The notes under the pieces were generated by a model. That model made no database searches. It had not been told where the DNA came from and saw nothing but the letters and a program-made list of their open reading frames with translations. The position numbers and the translations under genes were made by a program. A stretch of DNA of 64,000 nucleotides. Origin: an uncultured Paracoccaceae bacterium (GTDB taxonomy: Bacteria; Pseudomonadota; Alphaproteobacteria; Rhodobacterales; Rhodobacteraceae). Each line of letters begins with the position of its first letter. Positions within the stretch are counted from its first letter, which is position 1. The stretch spans positions 448,208 to 512,207 of the forward strand of contig CANMEQ010000001.1 of NCBI GenBank assembly GCA_947497065.1, read 5' to 3'. This document shows positions 26,183 to 35,241 of the stretch, piece after piece.

Positions 26183-26196
26183 TGTTAGCGCCAACG
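26183..26196 (+). promoter_or_regulatory. TGTTAGCGCTAACA-like box upstream of the second gap gene
   Basis: TGTTAGCGCCAACG matches TGNTANCGNTANCA at all but two fixed positions. It overlaps a possible -10 (ATGTTA, 26182-26187) that lies 17 bases after TTGACC (26159-26164), so the site is placed where a bound protein would repress. The start codon is 54 bases downstream. Confidence 0.5.
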
Positions 26197-26249
26197 GAAC
26201 TCGCATTCAGCGGGCCCTTTATCGCTTTATCCACCTTATGGAGGCTCCC

Positions 26250-27254
26250 ATGACCGTAAAAGTAGCAATCAACGGCTTTGGCCGCATCGGCCGCAATGTT
26301 TTGCGCGCGATCATCGAATCTGGCCGTACAGATATCGAAGTCATCGCGATCAACGACCTTGGCCCCGTTGAGACAAACGCCCACCTGTTGCAGTACGACA
26401 GTGTCCATGGCCGCTTCCCTGTTGAAGTCAAAGCCACCGAAGACACAATCGACGTGGGTCGTGGCCCGATCAAAGTGACAGCCATCCGCAACCCCGCTGA
26501 CCTGCCATGGTCTGACGTTGACGTTGTGATGGAATGCACAGGTATCTTCACATCCAAGGAAGCCTGCCAAGCACACCTCGACAACGGCTCTTCCCGCGTG
26601 CTGATTTCTGCACCGGGCAAAGACGCAGACAAGACAATCGTGTTCGGCGTGAACGACGGCACATTGACCACAGACGATATCGTCGTCTCCAACGCGTCTT
26701 GCACAACAAACTGCCTGTCCCCTGTTGTTAAAGTCCTCAACGATGAAATCGGCATCGTCAAAGGCTTCATGACAACAATCCACTCCTACACTGGCGACCA
26801 GCCAACGTTGGACACCATGCACTCCGACCTGTACCGCTCCCGCGCGGCAGCTCTGTCCATGATCCCAACATCCACAGGCGCGGCCAAAGCGGTGGGTCTG
26901 GTTCTGCCAGAACTCAACGGCAAATTGGACGGCGTCGCGATCCGCGTGCCAACACCAAACGTGTCCGTTGTCGACCTCACATTCGAAGCGGCACGTGACA
27001 CCACAGTCGAAGAAATCAACGATGCCATCCGCAAAGCCGCCACAGACGGCCCGCTCAAAGGCATCTTGGGCTTCACCGACAAAAAACTCGTGTCCTCTGA
27101 CTTCAACCACGACCCACATTCTTCTGTGTTCCACACAGATCAAACCAAAGTCATGGAAGGCACCATGTGCCGTATCCTCACTTGGTACGATAACGAATGG
27201 GGCTTCTCCAACCGCATGAGCGACACAGCCGTCGCCATGGGGAAGTTGATTTAA
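26250..27254 (+). CDS. gap: Glyceraldehyde-3-phosphate dehydrogenase, NAD-type
   Basis: A 334-residue glycolytic GAPDH. The catalytic cysteine is in [12 protein letters not shown] and the histidine in TIHSYTGDQ. The cofactor-site INDLGP retains the aspartate (D36) that favours NAD over NADP, unlike the first copy. The start is ATG at 26250 preceded by GGAGG with 5-base spacing; an earlier in-frame ATG at 26238 is not needed. The two paralogues are clearly diverged, so this is not a recent duplication. A strong terminator follows. Confidence 0.97.
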   Translation: MTVKVAINGFGRIGRNVLRAIIESGRTDIEVIAINDLGPVETNAHLLQYDSVHGRFPVEVKATEDTIDVGRGPIKVTAIRNPADLPWSDVDVVMECTGIFTSKEACQAHLDNGSSRVLISAPGKDADKTIVFGVNDGTLTTDDIVVSNASCTTNCLSPVVKVLNDEIGIVKGFMTTIHSYTGDQPTLDTMHSDLYRSRAAALSMIPTSTGAAKAVGLVLPELNGKLDGVAIRVPTPNVSVVDLTFEAARDTTVEEINDAIRKAATDGPLKGILGFTDKKLVSSDFNHDPHSSVFHTDQTKVMEGTMCRILTWYDNEWGFSNRMSDTAVAMGKLI

Positions 27255-27319
27255 GGTTAATCAACCAAGGGGAAAAAGATCTCAAATAGATCACCCCCCA
27301 CCATTCAAGACCGATTTAC

Positions 27320-27351
27320 AGGGGCCATCTTCGCGGATGGCCCCTATTTTT
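27320..27351 (+). terminator. Rho-independent terminator after the second gap gene
   Basis: The 10-bp perfect stem AGGGGCCATC / GATGGCCCCT (27320-27329, 27336-27345) has loop TTCGCG and is followed by ATTTTTAT. Confidence 0.92.
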
Positions 27352-27411
27352 ATGGCCCAAACGGGAACCTATGCATTTTCTGCAACTCGGGAGTGGACTT
27401 TTCGGACCTAG

Positions 27412-27426
27412 TGCTGCGCCGCAGCA
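27412..27426. promoter_or_regulatory. TGCTGC-GCC-GCAGCA dyad (possible PhaR box) before the DUF1127 gene
   Basis: A perfect 6-bp dyad with a 3-base spacer lies 53 bases before the start codon. It fits the CTGC-N3-GCAG pattern bound by PhaR, the polyhydroxyalkanoate regulator characterised in Paracoccus denitrificans. No PHA genes are in the window, so the assignment is by motif only. Confidence 0.45.
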
Positions 27427-27478
27427 TTGCTAAATTGGGTGCAAGAGAAACAAACACATTCCTTAGAAAGGAAACGCT

Positions 27479-27640
27479 ATGAACATGATGAAAACACTCC
27501 GCACTCGTTTGGAAAAACGCGCAGCCTACAACCGGACACGCGACGCAATCGCAGCGCTTCCTGTTGAGCTGGCCGTCGAAGATCTGGGCATCTACCCAGC
27601 GGACGCCGACAAAATCGCAATGCGCGCTGTTTACAGCTAA
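27479..27640 (+). CDS. DUF1127-family small protein
   Basis: A 53-residue basic protein, MNMMKTLRTRLEKRAAYNRT and so on, with IAALPVELAVEDLGIYPADA in the middle and a C-terminal tyrosine. It has the layout of DUF1127 proteins: basic helix, then a conserved LG-hydrophobic turn. Alphaproteobacterial DUF1127 proteins have been linked to RNA turnover, phosphate and stress responses. The ATG at 27479 has AAGGA 6 bases upstream. Standalone gene, with a PhaR-like dyad in front and a terminator behind. Confidence 0.8.
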   Translation: MNMMKTLRTRLEKRAAYNRTRDAIAALPVELAVEDLGIYPADADKIAMRAVYS

Positions 27641-27748
27641 GCGCACCGGAGCGGGTCTCCTCCCTGATTCTCTCCACGATCTGGCGCAGTTCTCCTCCCT
27701 GGCTCAATGTCCTCCCTGCTTGACGCCGACACTGCGAACCAGACACCA

Positions 27749-27782
27749 AAAAGGCCGACCCCACACCGGGGCCGGCCTTTTC
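27749..27782. terminator. Bidirectional terminator between the DUF1127 gene and coaD
   Basis: AAAGGCC (27750-27756) pairs with GGCCTTT (27774-27780). An inner CCCC/GGGG stem extends the hairpin. A- and T-tracts flank both sides, fitting convergent genes. Confidence 0.85.
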
Positions 27783-27806
27783 TCATTCTAACACCCACCC
27801 TTGGGC

Positions 27807-28301
27807 CTATTTGCCCAATCGCGCTTCCAGGGCTGCCTTCACTGCAGGTGGCACGAACTTGGAAATATCGCCGTCCAACCGAGCGATCTCCTTGACCAGC
27901 TTCGACGCAATCGCCTGATGCTGCGCCTCGGCCATCAAAAACACCGTCTCGACACTATCGTCCAACTGCCGGTTCATCCCGACCATCTGATATTCATATT
28001 CGAAATCCGCCACAGCCCGCAGCCCGCGAATAATCAGCGACGCTCCCACATCGCGCGCGCAATGGATCAGCAGGTTCTCAAACGGATGCGCCACAATCTC
28101 GCAGCCAGTTTGCTCCGACAAGGCCGCGCATTCCGTCTCGATCATCGCAACCCGCTCTTCCAACGAAAACAGCGGTCCCTTGTCGCGGTTGATCGCCACC
28201 CCGATCACCAGCTTATCCACCAGCGAACAGGCCCGCCGGATGATATCGATATGTCCCATCGTCACAGGATCAAATGTTCCTGGGTAAAGTCCGATCCGCA
28301 T
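27807..28301 (-). CDS. coaD: Phosphopantetheine adenylyltransferase
   Basis: Fourth step of coenzyme A synthesis, adenylating 4'-phosphopantetheine. The 164-residue protein starts MRIGLYPGTFDPVTMGHIDII, containing the T/HxGH nucleotidyltransferase motif, and has a later ISSKLVKEIA-like block (AIASKLVKEIARLDGD). The start is ATG at 28299-28301, ten codons inside the longest frame. It is on the minus strand, 61 bases downstream of the CBS-domain gene. Confidence 0.96.
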   Translation of the reverse strand: MRIGLYPGTFDPVTMGHIDIIRRACSLVDKLVIGVAINRDKGPLFSLEERVAMIETECAALSEQTGCEIVAHPFENLLIHCARDVGASLIIRGLRAVADFEYEYQMVGMNRQLDDSVETVFLMAEAQHQAIASKLVKEIARLDGDISKFVPPAVKAALEARLGK

Positions 28302-28362
28302 TGCTGCCCCCTCTCTCTTTTTCGGGCGCAAGACACCGCATCATCGACCGAAACGCAAGCGC

Positions 28363-28800
28363 CTAGTGACCCATCACCATACCTTCCAGTGCGTCACGCT
28401 CCATCGACAGCTGTGCCAGCCGCGCCTTGACCGTGTCCCCAATGGAAATCAAACCCAACATTTCTCCGTTCTCGATCACCGGCATATGGCGAAACCGCCC
28501 CTCGGTCATCTTGCCCAACACACTGTCAGACGTGTCAGACGGCGCACAGGTCACCAACTCACGGGTCATCATATCGCCCACAGTGCCGGCCAAACATTCC
28601 GCCCCGCTTTTCCCCAAATTGCGCACCACATCGCGCTCCGACAAAATCCCACTGGGCGTTTTGCCCCCATCATCGCTGACAACGATCGTCCCGATCCGTC
28701 GGTCCGCCATAATCGCCACGGCCTCCCCAACCGTCGCACCAGACGTCAGCGTCAGCACACCATCCACAGCTTTTGACTTCAAAATTTGCGATACAATCAT
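28363..28800 (-). CDS. CBS domain-pair protein
   Basis: A 145-residue cytoplasmic protein made of two CBS domains (about residues 8-70 and 78-137), a fold that binds adenosine nucleotides. Each has the typical end motif (GILSERDVVR, and GLISIGDTVKARL). No catalytic domain is attached. The start is ATG at 28798-28800 with GGAGGAG upstream. It stands between coaD and a LysR regulator, all on the minus strand; its partner is unknown. Confidence 0.9.
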   Translation of the reverse strand: MIVSQILKSKAVDGVLTLTSGATVGEAVAIMADRRIGTIVVSDDGGKTPSGILSERDVVRNLGKSGAECLAGTVGDMMTRELVTCAPSDTSDSVLGKMTEGRFRHMPVIENGEMLGLISIGDTVKARLAQLSMERDALEGMVMGH

Positions 28801-28862
28801 GGGTCTCTCCTCCTCCATTTCCCCCAGCCTACGCGCGACGCCCCCCATCTTGTCAACGGTCC

Positions 28863-29750
28863 TCAGGCGATCTGCCCCTCCAGCCGCGCAACCTCAGCGC
28901 GCAATCCCGCCGCCAAAAGCGCGGCAAACCGGTTCAACCTGTCCGATGTTTTGTCGCTCAAATGGCGCACCAAATAGAACGACCGCCGCAAGGAAATCTC
29001 CTCCACCAACACCCGCTGCAACTCCGGCGCGAAGGGCAAGGAAAAGTCATGCACAATCCCAACACCGGCCCCCGCCCGCAACGACGCCACCTGCACCGCC
29101 ACCGAATTCGATGCCTGCTGCACCCCGCCCGCCGCCAAATCGCCCAGATAATCCAGCTCCTTGTCGAAAATCATATCCGGAATGTAGCCCACCACCGGAA
29201 ACCGCGCCAAATCCGCAGAACTGGCAATGTCTTTGGCAATCTCGCTACAGGCCGCCATGTGCAAATGATAATCGGTGATCTTTTGCACCGCCAACCGACC
29301 CGCCTGCGGTGGCGACACCGTCACCGCCATGTCCGCCTCCCGCTTGGATAGGTTCACCATCCGCGGCAGCGCCAAAATCTGGATCTCCAACTCCGGGTTT
29401 TCAGCCCCAATCGCCGCACAGACCTGCGGCAACAGATAATTTGCCGCCCCATCCGGCGCCCCGATCCTGATCTGCCCGGTCAATTCAGCCTGATCGCCCT
29501 GCGCCTCCTCGCGGGCCCGCGCCAATGCCGCCTCCGCCGCCTCCGCATGGTCCCGCATCCGCGCGCCCAAATCCGTCAGCGCATAGCCTTGGGGCGATTT
29601 CGCAAACAACGCCGCCCCCAAATCCGCCTCCAACCGCGCGATCCTGCGCCCCACTGTCGCCGCATCCATCCGCAACGCAGGCCCCGCACGGCTCAGGCTT
29701 TCCGCCCGCGACACCGCCAAAAACACCCGCATGTCGTCCCAACCTGTCAT
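28863..29750 (-). CDS. LysR-family regulator divergent from mmsA
   Basis: A 295-residue LysR regulator of the short-effector-domain type. The N-terminal helix-turn-helix (about residues 5-62) contains LSRAGPALRMDAATVGRRIARLE. I chose ATG at 29748-29750, which has AGG seven bases upstream; an ATG two codons earlier sits directly against that AGG. It is divergent from mmsA across about 107 bases containing a GCAAA-N5-TTTGC dyad. The likely target is mmsA and its own promoter, by position. Confidence 0.92.
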   Translation of the reverse strand: MTGWDDMRVFLAVSRAESLSRAGPALRMDAATVGRRIARLEADLGAALFAKSPQGYALTDLGARMRDHAEAAEAALARAREEAQGDQAELTGQIRIGAPDGAANYLLPQVCAAIGAENPELEIQILALPRMVNLSKREADMAVTVSPPQAGRLAVQKITDYHLHMAACSEIAKDIASSADLARFPVVGYIPDMIFDKELDYLGDLAAGGVQQASNSVAVQVASLRAGAGVGIVHDFSLPFAPELQRVLVEEISLRRSFYLVRHLSDKTSDRLNRFAALLAAGLRAEVARLEGQIA

Positions 29751-29768
29751 CGCCATACCTACAAAATT

Positions 29769-29812
29769 GCAAAATGAATTTGCCCAACTGACGCTTTATC
29801 CAGCGATTTTGC
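29769..29812. promoter_or_regulatory. Dyad operator between the LysR gene and mmsA
   Basis: GCAAA-ATGAA-TTTGC (29769-29783) is a perfect 15-base dyad. A further ATTTTGC (29806-29812) repeats the inverted half. A strong site plus a weaker half-site in a divergent promoter region is the usual LysR arrangement. Confidence 0.5.
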
Positions 29813-29857
29813 AAGACTAGAGTAAACCCAACGCAAAGTTCACAGCAGGAATAGTCC

Positions 29858-31360
29858 ATGACCACAGAACTCACCCATTACATCGGCGGCGAACACGTCA
29901 AAGGCACCTCTGGCCGCTTCGCAGACGTTTACAACCCCGCCACAGGCGAAGTGCAGGCCAAGGCCCCATTGGCCTCCAAAGCCGAACTCGACCACGCCGT
30001 CGAGGTGGCCGCCGCCGCACAGCCCGCTTGGGCCGCCACAAACCCGCAGCGCCGCGCACGGGTGCTCATGGCCATGGTCGGCCTGCTCAACCGCGATATG
30101 GATAAACTCGCCGAAGCCCTCTCCCGCGAGCACGGCAAAACCATCCCCGACGCCAAAGGCGACGTACAACGCGGCCTTGAAGTGGTCGAATACTGCATCG
30201 GCGCCCCTGAACTGCTCAAGGGCGACTACACTGACGGCGCAGGCCCGGGCATCGACATGTACTCCATGCGCCAAGCCCTTGGTGTTACTGCAGGAATCAC
30301 GCCCTTCAACTTCCCCGCTATGATCCCCATGTGGATGTTCGCCCCCGCCATCGCCTGCGGCAACGCCTTCATCCTCAAACCCTCCGAACGCGATCCGTCT
30401 GTGCCTTTGATGTTGGCCGAATTGATGGAAGAAGCGGGCCTGCCCAAAGGCATCCTGCAGGTCGTCAACGGCGACAAGGAAAGCGTCGACGCGATCCTCG
30501 ACAATGACACGATCCAGTCCGTAGGCTTCGTGGGCTCCACCCCGATCGCCGAATATATCTACGGTCGCGGTTGCGCCAACGGCAAACGCGTGCAGTGTTT
30601 CGGCGGCGCGAAAAACCACATGATCATCATGCCAGACGCTGACATCGCCCAAGCCGCAGATGCGCTTGTGGGTGCGGGCTACGGCGCTGCAGGTGAACGC
30701 TGCATGGCAATTTCTGTGGCCGTCCCCGTGGGCGAAGAAACCGCCGACCGCCTGATCGAAGAACTGGTGCCGCGCATCGAAAAGCTCCGCGTCGGCCCCT
30801 ACACCTCGGGCGATGATGTGGATTATGGCCCCGTGGTCACCTCTGCGGCCAAAGAAAACATCCTCGGCCTCGTGCAATCAGGCATCGACCAAGGCGCAGA
30901 ATTGGTCGTGGACGGTCGCGACTTCAACCTGCAAGGCTACGAAGACGGCTTCTTCGTCGGCCCCCACCTGTTCGACCGCGTCACCCCCGACATGGACATC
31001 TACACCAAAGAAATCTTTGGCCCGGTCCTGTCCACCGTGCGCGCTGGCAGCTACGAAGAAGCGCTGAAACTCGCCATGGATCACGAATACGGCAATGGCA
31101 CCGCGATCTTCACCCGCGATGGCGACGCCGCACGTGATTTCGCCAACCGCATCAACATCGGCATGGTCGGCATCAACGTCCCCATCCCCGTGCCACTGGC
31201 CTATCACACCTTCGGCGGCTGGAAGAAATCGGTCTTCGGCGACCTCAACCAGCACGGCCCCGACGCGTTCAAATTCTACACGCGCACCAAAACCGTGACC
31301 TCCCGTTGGCCATCCGGCATCAAAGAAGGCGGCGAATTCAACTTTAAACCTATGGACTAA
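29858..31360 (+). CDS. mmsA: CoA-acylating methylmalonate-semialdehyde dehydrogenase
   Basis: Converts (methyl)malonate semialdehyde to propionyl- or acetyl-CoA in valine, beta-alanine and inositol breakdown. The 500-residue aldehyde dehydrogenase has FNFPAMIPMWMFAPAIACGN, GSTPIAEYIYGRGCANGKR and the catalytic cysteine in AAGERCMAISVAVPVG, a block characteristic of MmsA rather than general ALDHs. The ATG has AGGA upstream. Divergent from a LysR regulator and followed by a strong terminator, so it is probably monocistronic. Confidence 0.96.
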   Translation: MTTELTHYIGGEHVKGTSGRFADVYNPATGEVQAKAPLASKAELDHAVEVAAAAQPAWAATNPQRRARVLMAMVGLLNRDMDKLAEALSREHGKTIPDAKGDVQRGLEVVEYCIGAPELLKGDYTDGAGPGIDMYSMRQALGVTAGITPFNFPAMIPMWMFAPAIACGNAFILKPSERDPSVPLMLAELMEEAGLPKGILQVVNGDKESVDAILDNDTIQSVGFVGSTPIAEYIYGRGCANGKRVQCFGGAKNHMIIMPDADIAQAADALVGAGYGAAGERCMAISVAVPVGEETADRLIEELVPRIEKLRVGPYTSGDDVDYGPVVTSAAKENILGLVQSGIDQGAELVVDGRDFNLQGYEDGFFVGPHLFDRVTPDMDIYTKEIFGPVLSTVRAGSYEEALKLAMDHEYGNGTAIFTRDGDAARDFANRINIGMVGINVPIPVPLAYHTFGGWKKSVFGDLNQHGPDAFKFYTRTKTVTSRWPSGIKEGGEFNFKPMD

Positions 31361-31390
31361 CCCCCCGTAGGAAAACGTAAAACACACCAT

Positions 31391-31431
31391 CTGCGCCAGC
31401 CAACACTCCGTTTTGGCTGGCGCAGTCTTTT
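31391..31431 (+). terminator. Rho-independent terminator after mmsA
   Basis: The perfect 12-bp stem CTGCGCCAGCCA / TGGCTGGCGCAG (31391-31402, 31414-31425) has an 11-base loop and is followed by TCTTTT. Confidence 0.93.
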
Positions 31432-31475
31432 GGGGCACAGCAGCCCTCGGCAGGCCTTCGCCAAGACGTCTCACA

Positions 31476-31489
31476 CCCCCGTGAGGGGG
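31476..31489 (+). other. Small GC hairpin before the L,D-transpeptidase gene
   Basis: CCCCC-GTGA-GGGGG forms a 5-bp stem with a GNRA-type tetraloop, 76 bases before the start codon, followed by CTTGATTT. It may be a second terminator or a leader structure. Confidence 0.4.
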
Positions 31490-31564
31490 CTTGATTTACC
31501 CCACCCGCCGGTTCATGTGTATACCAACCAAAACTGTAATACCGTAAGGACAATAGGGCCTGAC

Positions 31565-32104
31565 ATGCAGACAAAACGGACTTTCCTCTTGGGCGCCACA
31601 GCCGCCCTCGCAACCCCCATGATCGCGCGCGCTCAAGCCGCACCCACCCGCAACGCGTCCTCTTTCGTGACCCAGCAATGGCAGGATCACTTCAGCACGC
31701 TCGGGCGCGGCGCCATCCTGGCCGACATCACCTCCCGCGCCGTGCACCACTGGGGTTCCGACGGCACATACCGCCTCTACCCCTCCTCCGTCCCCCTGAC
31801 CGAGGAACTCACCCGCCGCGGCTACACCGAAGTCGTGCGCAAACGCGTGGGGCCCACCTGGACCCCAACCGCCAACATGCGCGCCCGTGACCCGTCTTTG
31901 CCCGAATTCCTGCCCGCAGGCCCAGGCAACCCCCTTGGCACCCACGCCATGTACCTCACATGGCCCGCGTACCTGATCCACGGCACACACGACACACGCA
32001 AAATCGGCCGCCGCAGCTCCTCCGGCTGCATCGGTTTGTACAACGATCACATCGCGGAACTCTTTGCCGCCGTCGAAGTCGGCACCCAAGTCCGCCTTCT
32101 GTGA
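31565..32104 (+). CDS. L,D-transpeptidase (YkuD domain)
   Basis: A 179-residue exported protein that may form 3-3 peptidoglycan crosslinks or attach proteins to the wall. The leader TKRTFLLGATAALATP resembles a Tat signal with KR in place of RR. The YkuD domain carries YLIHGTHDTRKIG and the catalytic motif SSGCIGL (C155). The arginine usually found after the Cys-Ile is glycine (G157). The start is ATG at 31565; the upstream frame is non-coding. Other catalytic landmarks look intact, so activity is likely. Confidence 0.9.
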   Translation: MQTKRTFLLGATAALATPMIARAQAAPTRNASSFVTQQWQDHFSTLGRGAILADITSRAVHHWGSDGTYRLYPSSVPLTEELTRRGYTEVVRKRVGPTWTPTANMRARDPSLPEFLPAGPGNPLGTHAMYLTWPAYLIHGTHDTRKIGRRSSSGCIGLYNDHIAELFAAVEVGTQVRLL

Positions 32105-32266
32105 CCTTTACCTCTGGGGCAACATCTCGTCTGCCCCAGAGCCCGCCGCCCGCCTGAGGCGCCCCAAACACCCCACCCAAAACAGCTCCGCGCCTAAATC
32201 GCGCGCACGCCAACAGCACCCGCGAGGCTCAAGCCCCACGGATGCCGCAGCAATCCTCAAAACAAA

Positions 32267-35149
32267 TTACTCCGCCGCGACAGTCTTCGGCTGCAACATC
32301 GGCTTCAGGTATTGCCCCGTGTGCGATCCCTCAACCTCAGCCACCGCTTCCGGCGTCCCGATCGCCACAATCGTGCCGCCACCATCGCCCCCTTCAGGGC
32401 CCACATCGATGATATGATCGGCGGTTTTCACCACATCCAGATTGTGCTCAATCACGACAACAGTGTTCCCACCGTCGACCAACTCATGCAGCACCTCTAG
32501 CAATTTTCGAACATCTTCGAAGTGCAAACCCGTGGTTGGCTCGTCCAAAATATACAATGTGCGACCTGTGGACCGTTTCGCCAGTTCTTTGGACAGCTTC
32601 ACACGCTGCGCTTCACCGCCCGACAATGTCGTCGCCTGCTGCCCCACCTTGATGTAGGACAGACCCACGCGCATCAACGCATCCATCTTGTCGCGAATGC
32701 TCGGCACCGCTTTGAAAAACTCCTGCGCCTCTTCCACATTCATGTCCAAAACATCAGCAATCGACTTGCCCTTGAACTTCACTTCCAAGGTTTCGCGGTT
32801 GTAGCGTTTGCCCTTACAGGTCTCGCATTCCACATAAACGTCCGGCAAAAAGTGCATCTCGATCTTGATGACACCATCGCCCTGACAGGCCTCACAGCGC
32901 CCGCCCTTCACGTTGAAACTGAACCGTCCGGGCTTGTACCCACGCGCCTTGGCTTCGGGCAAACCCGCGAACCACTCGCGGATCGGCGTAAACGCCCCCG
33001 TATAGGTCGCCGGGTTGGACCGTGGCGTACGCCCAATCGGCCGCTGATCAATGTCGATCACCTTGTCCAGATGCTCCAACCCCTTGATCGTCTCGCACGG
33101 TGCGGGCGTCTGCCGCGCCCCATTCAACGCCATCGATGCGGTCTTGAACAACGTCTCAATCGTCAGGGTCGACTTGCCGCCCCCAGACACGCCCGTCACA
33201 CAGACAAACTTGCCCAGTGGGAAATCCACCGTGACATTTTGCAAATTGTTGCCACTGGCTTTCTTCACCGTGACCTTCTTCTTGTTCCCCTTCCGGCGCA
33301 CTTTTGGCACCGAAATTTCGCGCCGTCCGGCCAAATAATCGCCGGTGATACTGTCAGGGTTGGCCACAATCTCGGCGGGGGTGCCTTGCGCCACAACCTG
33401 CCCGCCATGCACACCGGCCCCCGGTCCAATATCGAACACGTAATCGGCCTCGCGCACGGCTTCCTCGTCGTGCTCCACCACAATCACCGTGTTCCCCTGA
33501 TCGCGCAGGTTCTTCAGCGTGGTCAACAAACGGTCGTTGTCGCGCTGGTGCAACCCGATCGACGGCTCATCCAGAACATACAAAACACCGGTCAGCCCTG
33601 AGCCGATCTGGCTGGCCAACCTAATCCGCTGGCTTTCCCCGCCAGACAGCGTGCCCGCATTGCGGCTCAACGTCAGATATTCCAAACCCACGTTGTTCAA
33701 GAACCCCAACCGTTCGCGGATCTCTTTCAAAATCGCACGGGCAATCTCGTTCTTTTGCTTGCTCAACGCCTCTGGCACACGCTCGCACCACTCAAACGCC
33801 TCGCGGATCGACATCTGAACGACCTGCCCCACATGCAGCAGATCGTCTCCCCCATCGTCCTTCCGGCCGATTTTCACCGCCAAAGCCTCTTCACGCAAAC
33901 GGTAACCACCACAGGTCCCGCAGGACCGGTTGTTTTGATAGCGTTCAAACTCTTCGCGAATCCAATTGCTGTCCGTCTCGCGGTACCGCCGTTCCATATT
34001 CGGGATCACACCCTCAAAGGCGCGGCTCACCTCATATACGCGGCCACCCTCATCGTAGCGGAACTTGATCTCTTCATCGCCAGAGCCGTGCAAAAACACC
34101 TGCTGCACAAACTTCGGCAGGTCTTTCCACCGTGTGTTCTTATCGAACTCGTAGTGTTTCGCGATCGCTTCAATCGTCTGCAAGAAATACGGCGACTTGC
34201 CCTTGCGCCACGGCGCCAACGCACCGTCGTAAATCTTCAACGTCTGATCTGGCACCACCAAACGTTCGTCGAAAAACAGCTCAACCCCCAAACCATCGCA
34301 ATCCGGACAGGCCCCAAACGGCGCGTTGAACGAAAACAAACGTGGCTCAATCTCGGGAATGGTAAACCCGCTCTCAGGGCAGGCAAAATTCTCTGAAAAC
34401 GTGAACCGCTCCGGCTCGCCCTCTTTGGGGGCCGTTTCCAAAATCGTGATCCCGTCCGCCAAATCCAGCGCCGTCCGGAAACTGTCCGCCAACCGCGTCT
34501 CTAGCCCCTCACGCACCACAATCCGGTCCACGACCACATCAATGTCATGGCGGAATTTCTTGTCCAATGTGGGCGGCTCATCTAGCTCGTAGAATTCACC
34601 ATCGACCTTGACCCGTTGGAAACCCTGCTTGCGCAGCTCTAGAAATTCCTTGCGGTACTCCCCCTTGCGGTCGCGAATGATCGGCGCCAGCAAAAACCCA
34701 CGGGTGCCCTCTTCCATGTCCATGACGCGGTCCACCATGTCCTGCACCTGTTGCGCCTCAATCGGCAGCCCGGTGGCCGGCGAATAGGGCGTGCCCACAC
34801 GGGCAAACAACAATCGCATATAGTCGTAAATCTCGGTCACCGTCCCCACGGTCGACCGCGGGTTCTTCGACGTGGTCTTCTGCTCAATGGAAATCGCAGG
34901 CGACAGGCCCGCAATATGATCCACATCGGGCTTTTCCATCATATCCAGGAACTGGCGCGCATAGGCCGATAGGCTCTCGACATAACGCCGCTGCCCTTCC
35001 GCATAGATCGTATCAAACGCCAACGACGATTTCCCCGACCCCGACAAACCGGTGATCACAACCAACTGATCCCGCGGGATATCTACATCGATTCCCTTCA
35101 GGTTATGTTCGCGCGCACCGCGCACTTCGATGTTCTTTAGCTCTGGCAT
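32267..35149 (-). CDS. uvrA: Excinuclease ABC subunit A
   Basis: Damage-recognition ATPase of nucleotide excision repair. The 960-residue product has the N-terminal Walker [21 protein letters not shown], an ABC signature [14 protein letters not shown], a second Walker [13 protein letters not shown], a second signature [16 protein letters not shown], and the zinc module CEACQGDG with [10 protein letters not shown]. It starts with ATG at 35147-35149. A perfect GAAC-N7-GAAC SOS box lies about 70 bases upstream, so LexA control is expected. The gap 32105-32266 downstream shows no feature. Confidence 0.98.
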   Translation of the reverse strand: MPELKNIEVRGAREHNLKGIDVDIPRDQLVVITGLSGSGKSSLAFDTIYAEGQRRYVESLSAYARQFLDMMEKPDVDHIAGLSPAISIEQKTTSKNPRSTVGTVTEIYDYMRLLFARVGTPYSPATGLPIEAQQVQDMVDRVMDMEEGTRGFLLAPIIRDRKGEYRKEFLELRKQGFQRVKVDGEFYELDEPPTLDKKFRHDIDVVVDRIVVREGLETRLADSFRTALDLADGITILETAPKEGEPERFTFSENFACPESGFTIPEIEPRLFSFNAPFGACPDCDGLGVELFFDERLVVPDQTLKIYDGALAPWRKGKSPYFLQTIEAIAKHYEFDKNTRWKDLPKFVQQVFLHGSGDEEIKFRYDEGGRVYEVSRAFEGVIPNMERRYRETDSNWIREEFERYQNNRSCGTCGGYRLREEALAVKIGRKDDGGDDLLHVGQVVQMSIREAFEWCERVPEALSKQKNEIARAILKEIRERLGFLNNVGLEYLTLSRNAGTLSGGESQRIRLASQIGSGLTGVLYVLDEPSIGLHQRDNDRLLTTLKNLRDQGNTVIVVEHDEEAVREADYVFDIGPGAGVHGGQVVAQGTPAEIVANPDSITGDYLAGRREISVPKVRRKGNKKKVTVKKASGNNLQNVTVDFPLGKFVCVTGVSGGGKSTLTIETLFKTASMALNGARQTPAPCETIKGLEHLDKVIDIDQRPIGRTPRSNPATYTGAFTPIREWFAGLPEAKARGYKPGRFSFNVKGGRCEACQGDGVIKIEMHFLPDVYVECETCKGKRYNRETLEVKFKGKSIADVLDMNVEEAQEFFKAVPSIRDKMDALMRVGLSYIKVGQQATTLSGGEAQRVKLSKELAKRSTGRTLYILDEPTTGLHFEDVRKLLEVLHELVDGGNTVVVIEHNLDVVKTADHIIDVGPEGGDGGGTIVAIGTPEAVAEVEGSHTGQYLKPMLQPKTVAAE

Positions 35150-35215
35150 GGCAGCCCCCGTTTATTCGCCTACCACCACATAGGCATCCCATAGGCGTTG
35201 ACCAGCCCAGATGTA

Positions 35216-35230
35216 GAACGTTTCGGGAAC
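35216..35230 (-). promoter_or_regulatory. SOS (LexA) box of uvrA
   Basis: GAAC-GTTTCGG-GAAC on the plus strand, which reads GTTC-N7-GTTC on the uvrA strand, is a perfect match to the direct-repeat LexA box of alphaproteobacteria. It lies in the 92-base gap between the MFS gene stop (35242) and the uvrA start (35149). Confidence 0.85.
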
Positions 35231-35241
35231 AAAAGAAAGAA

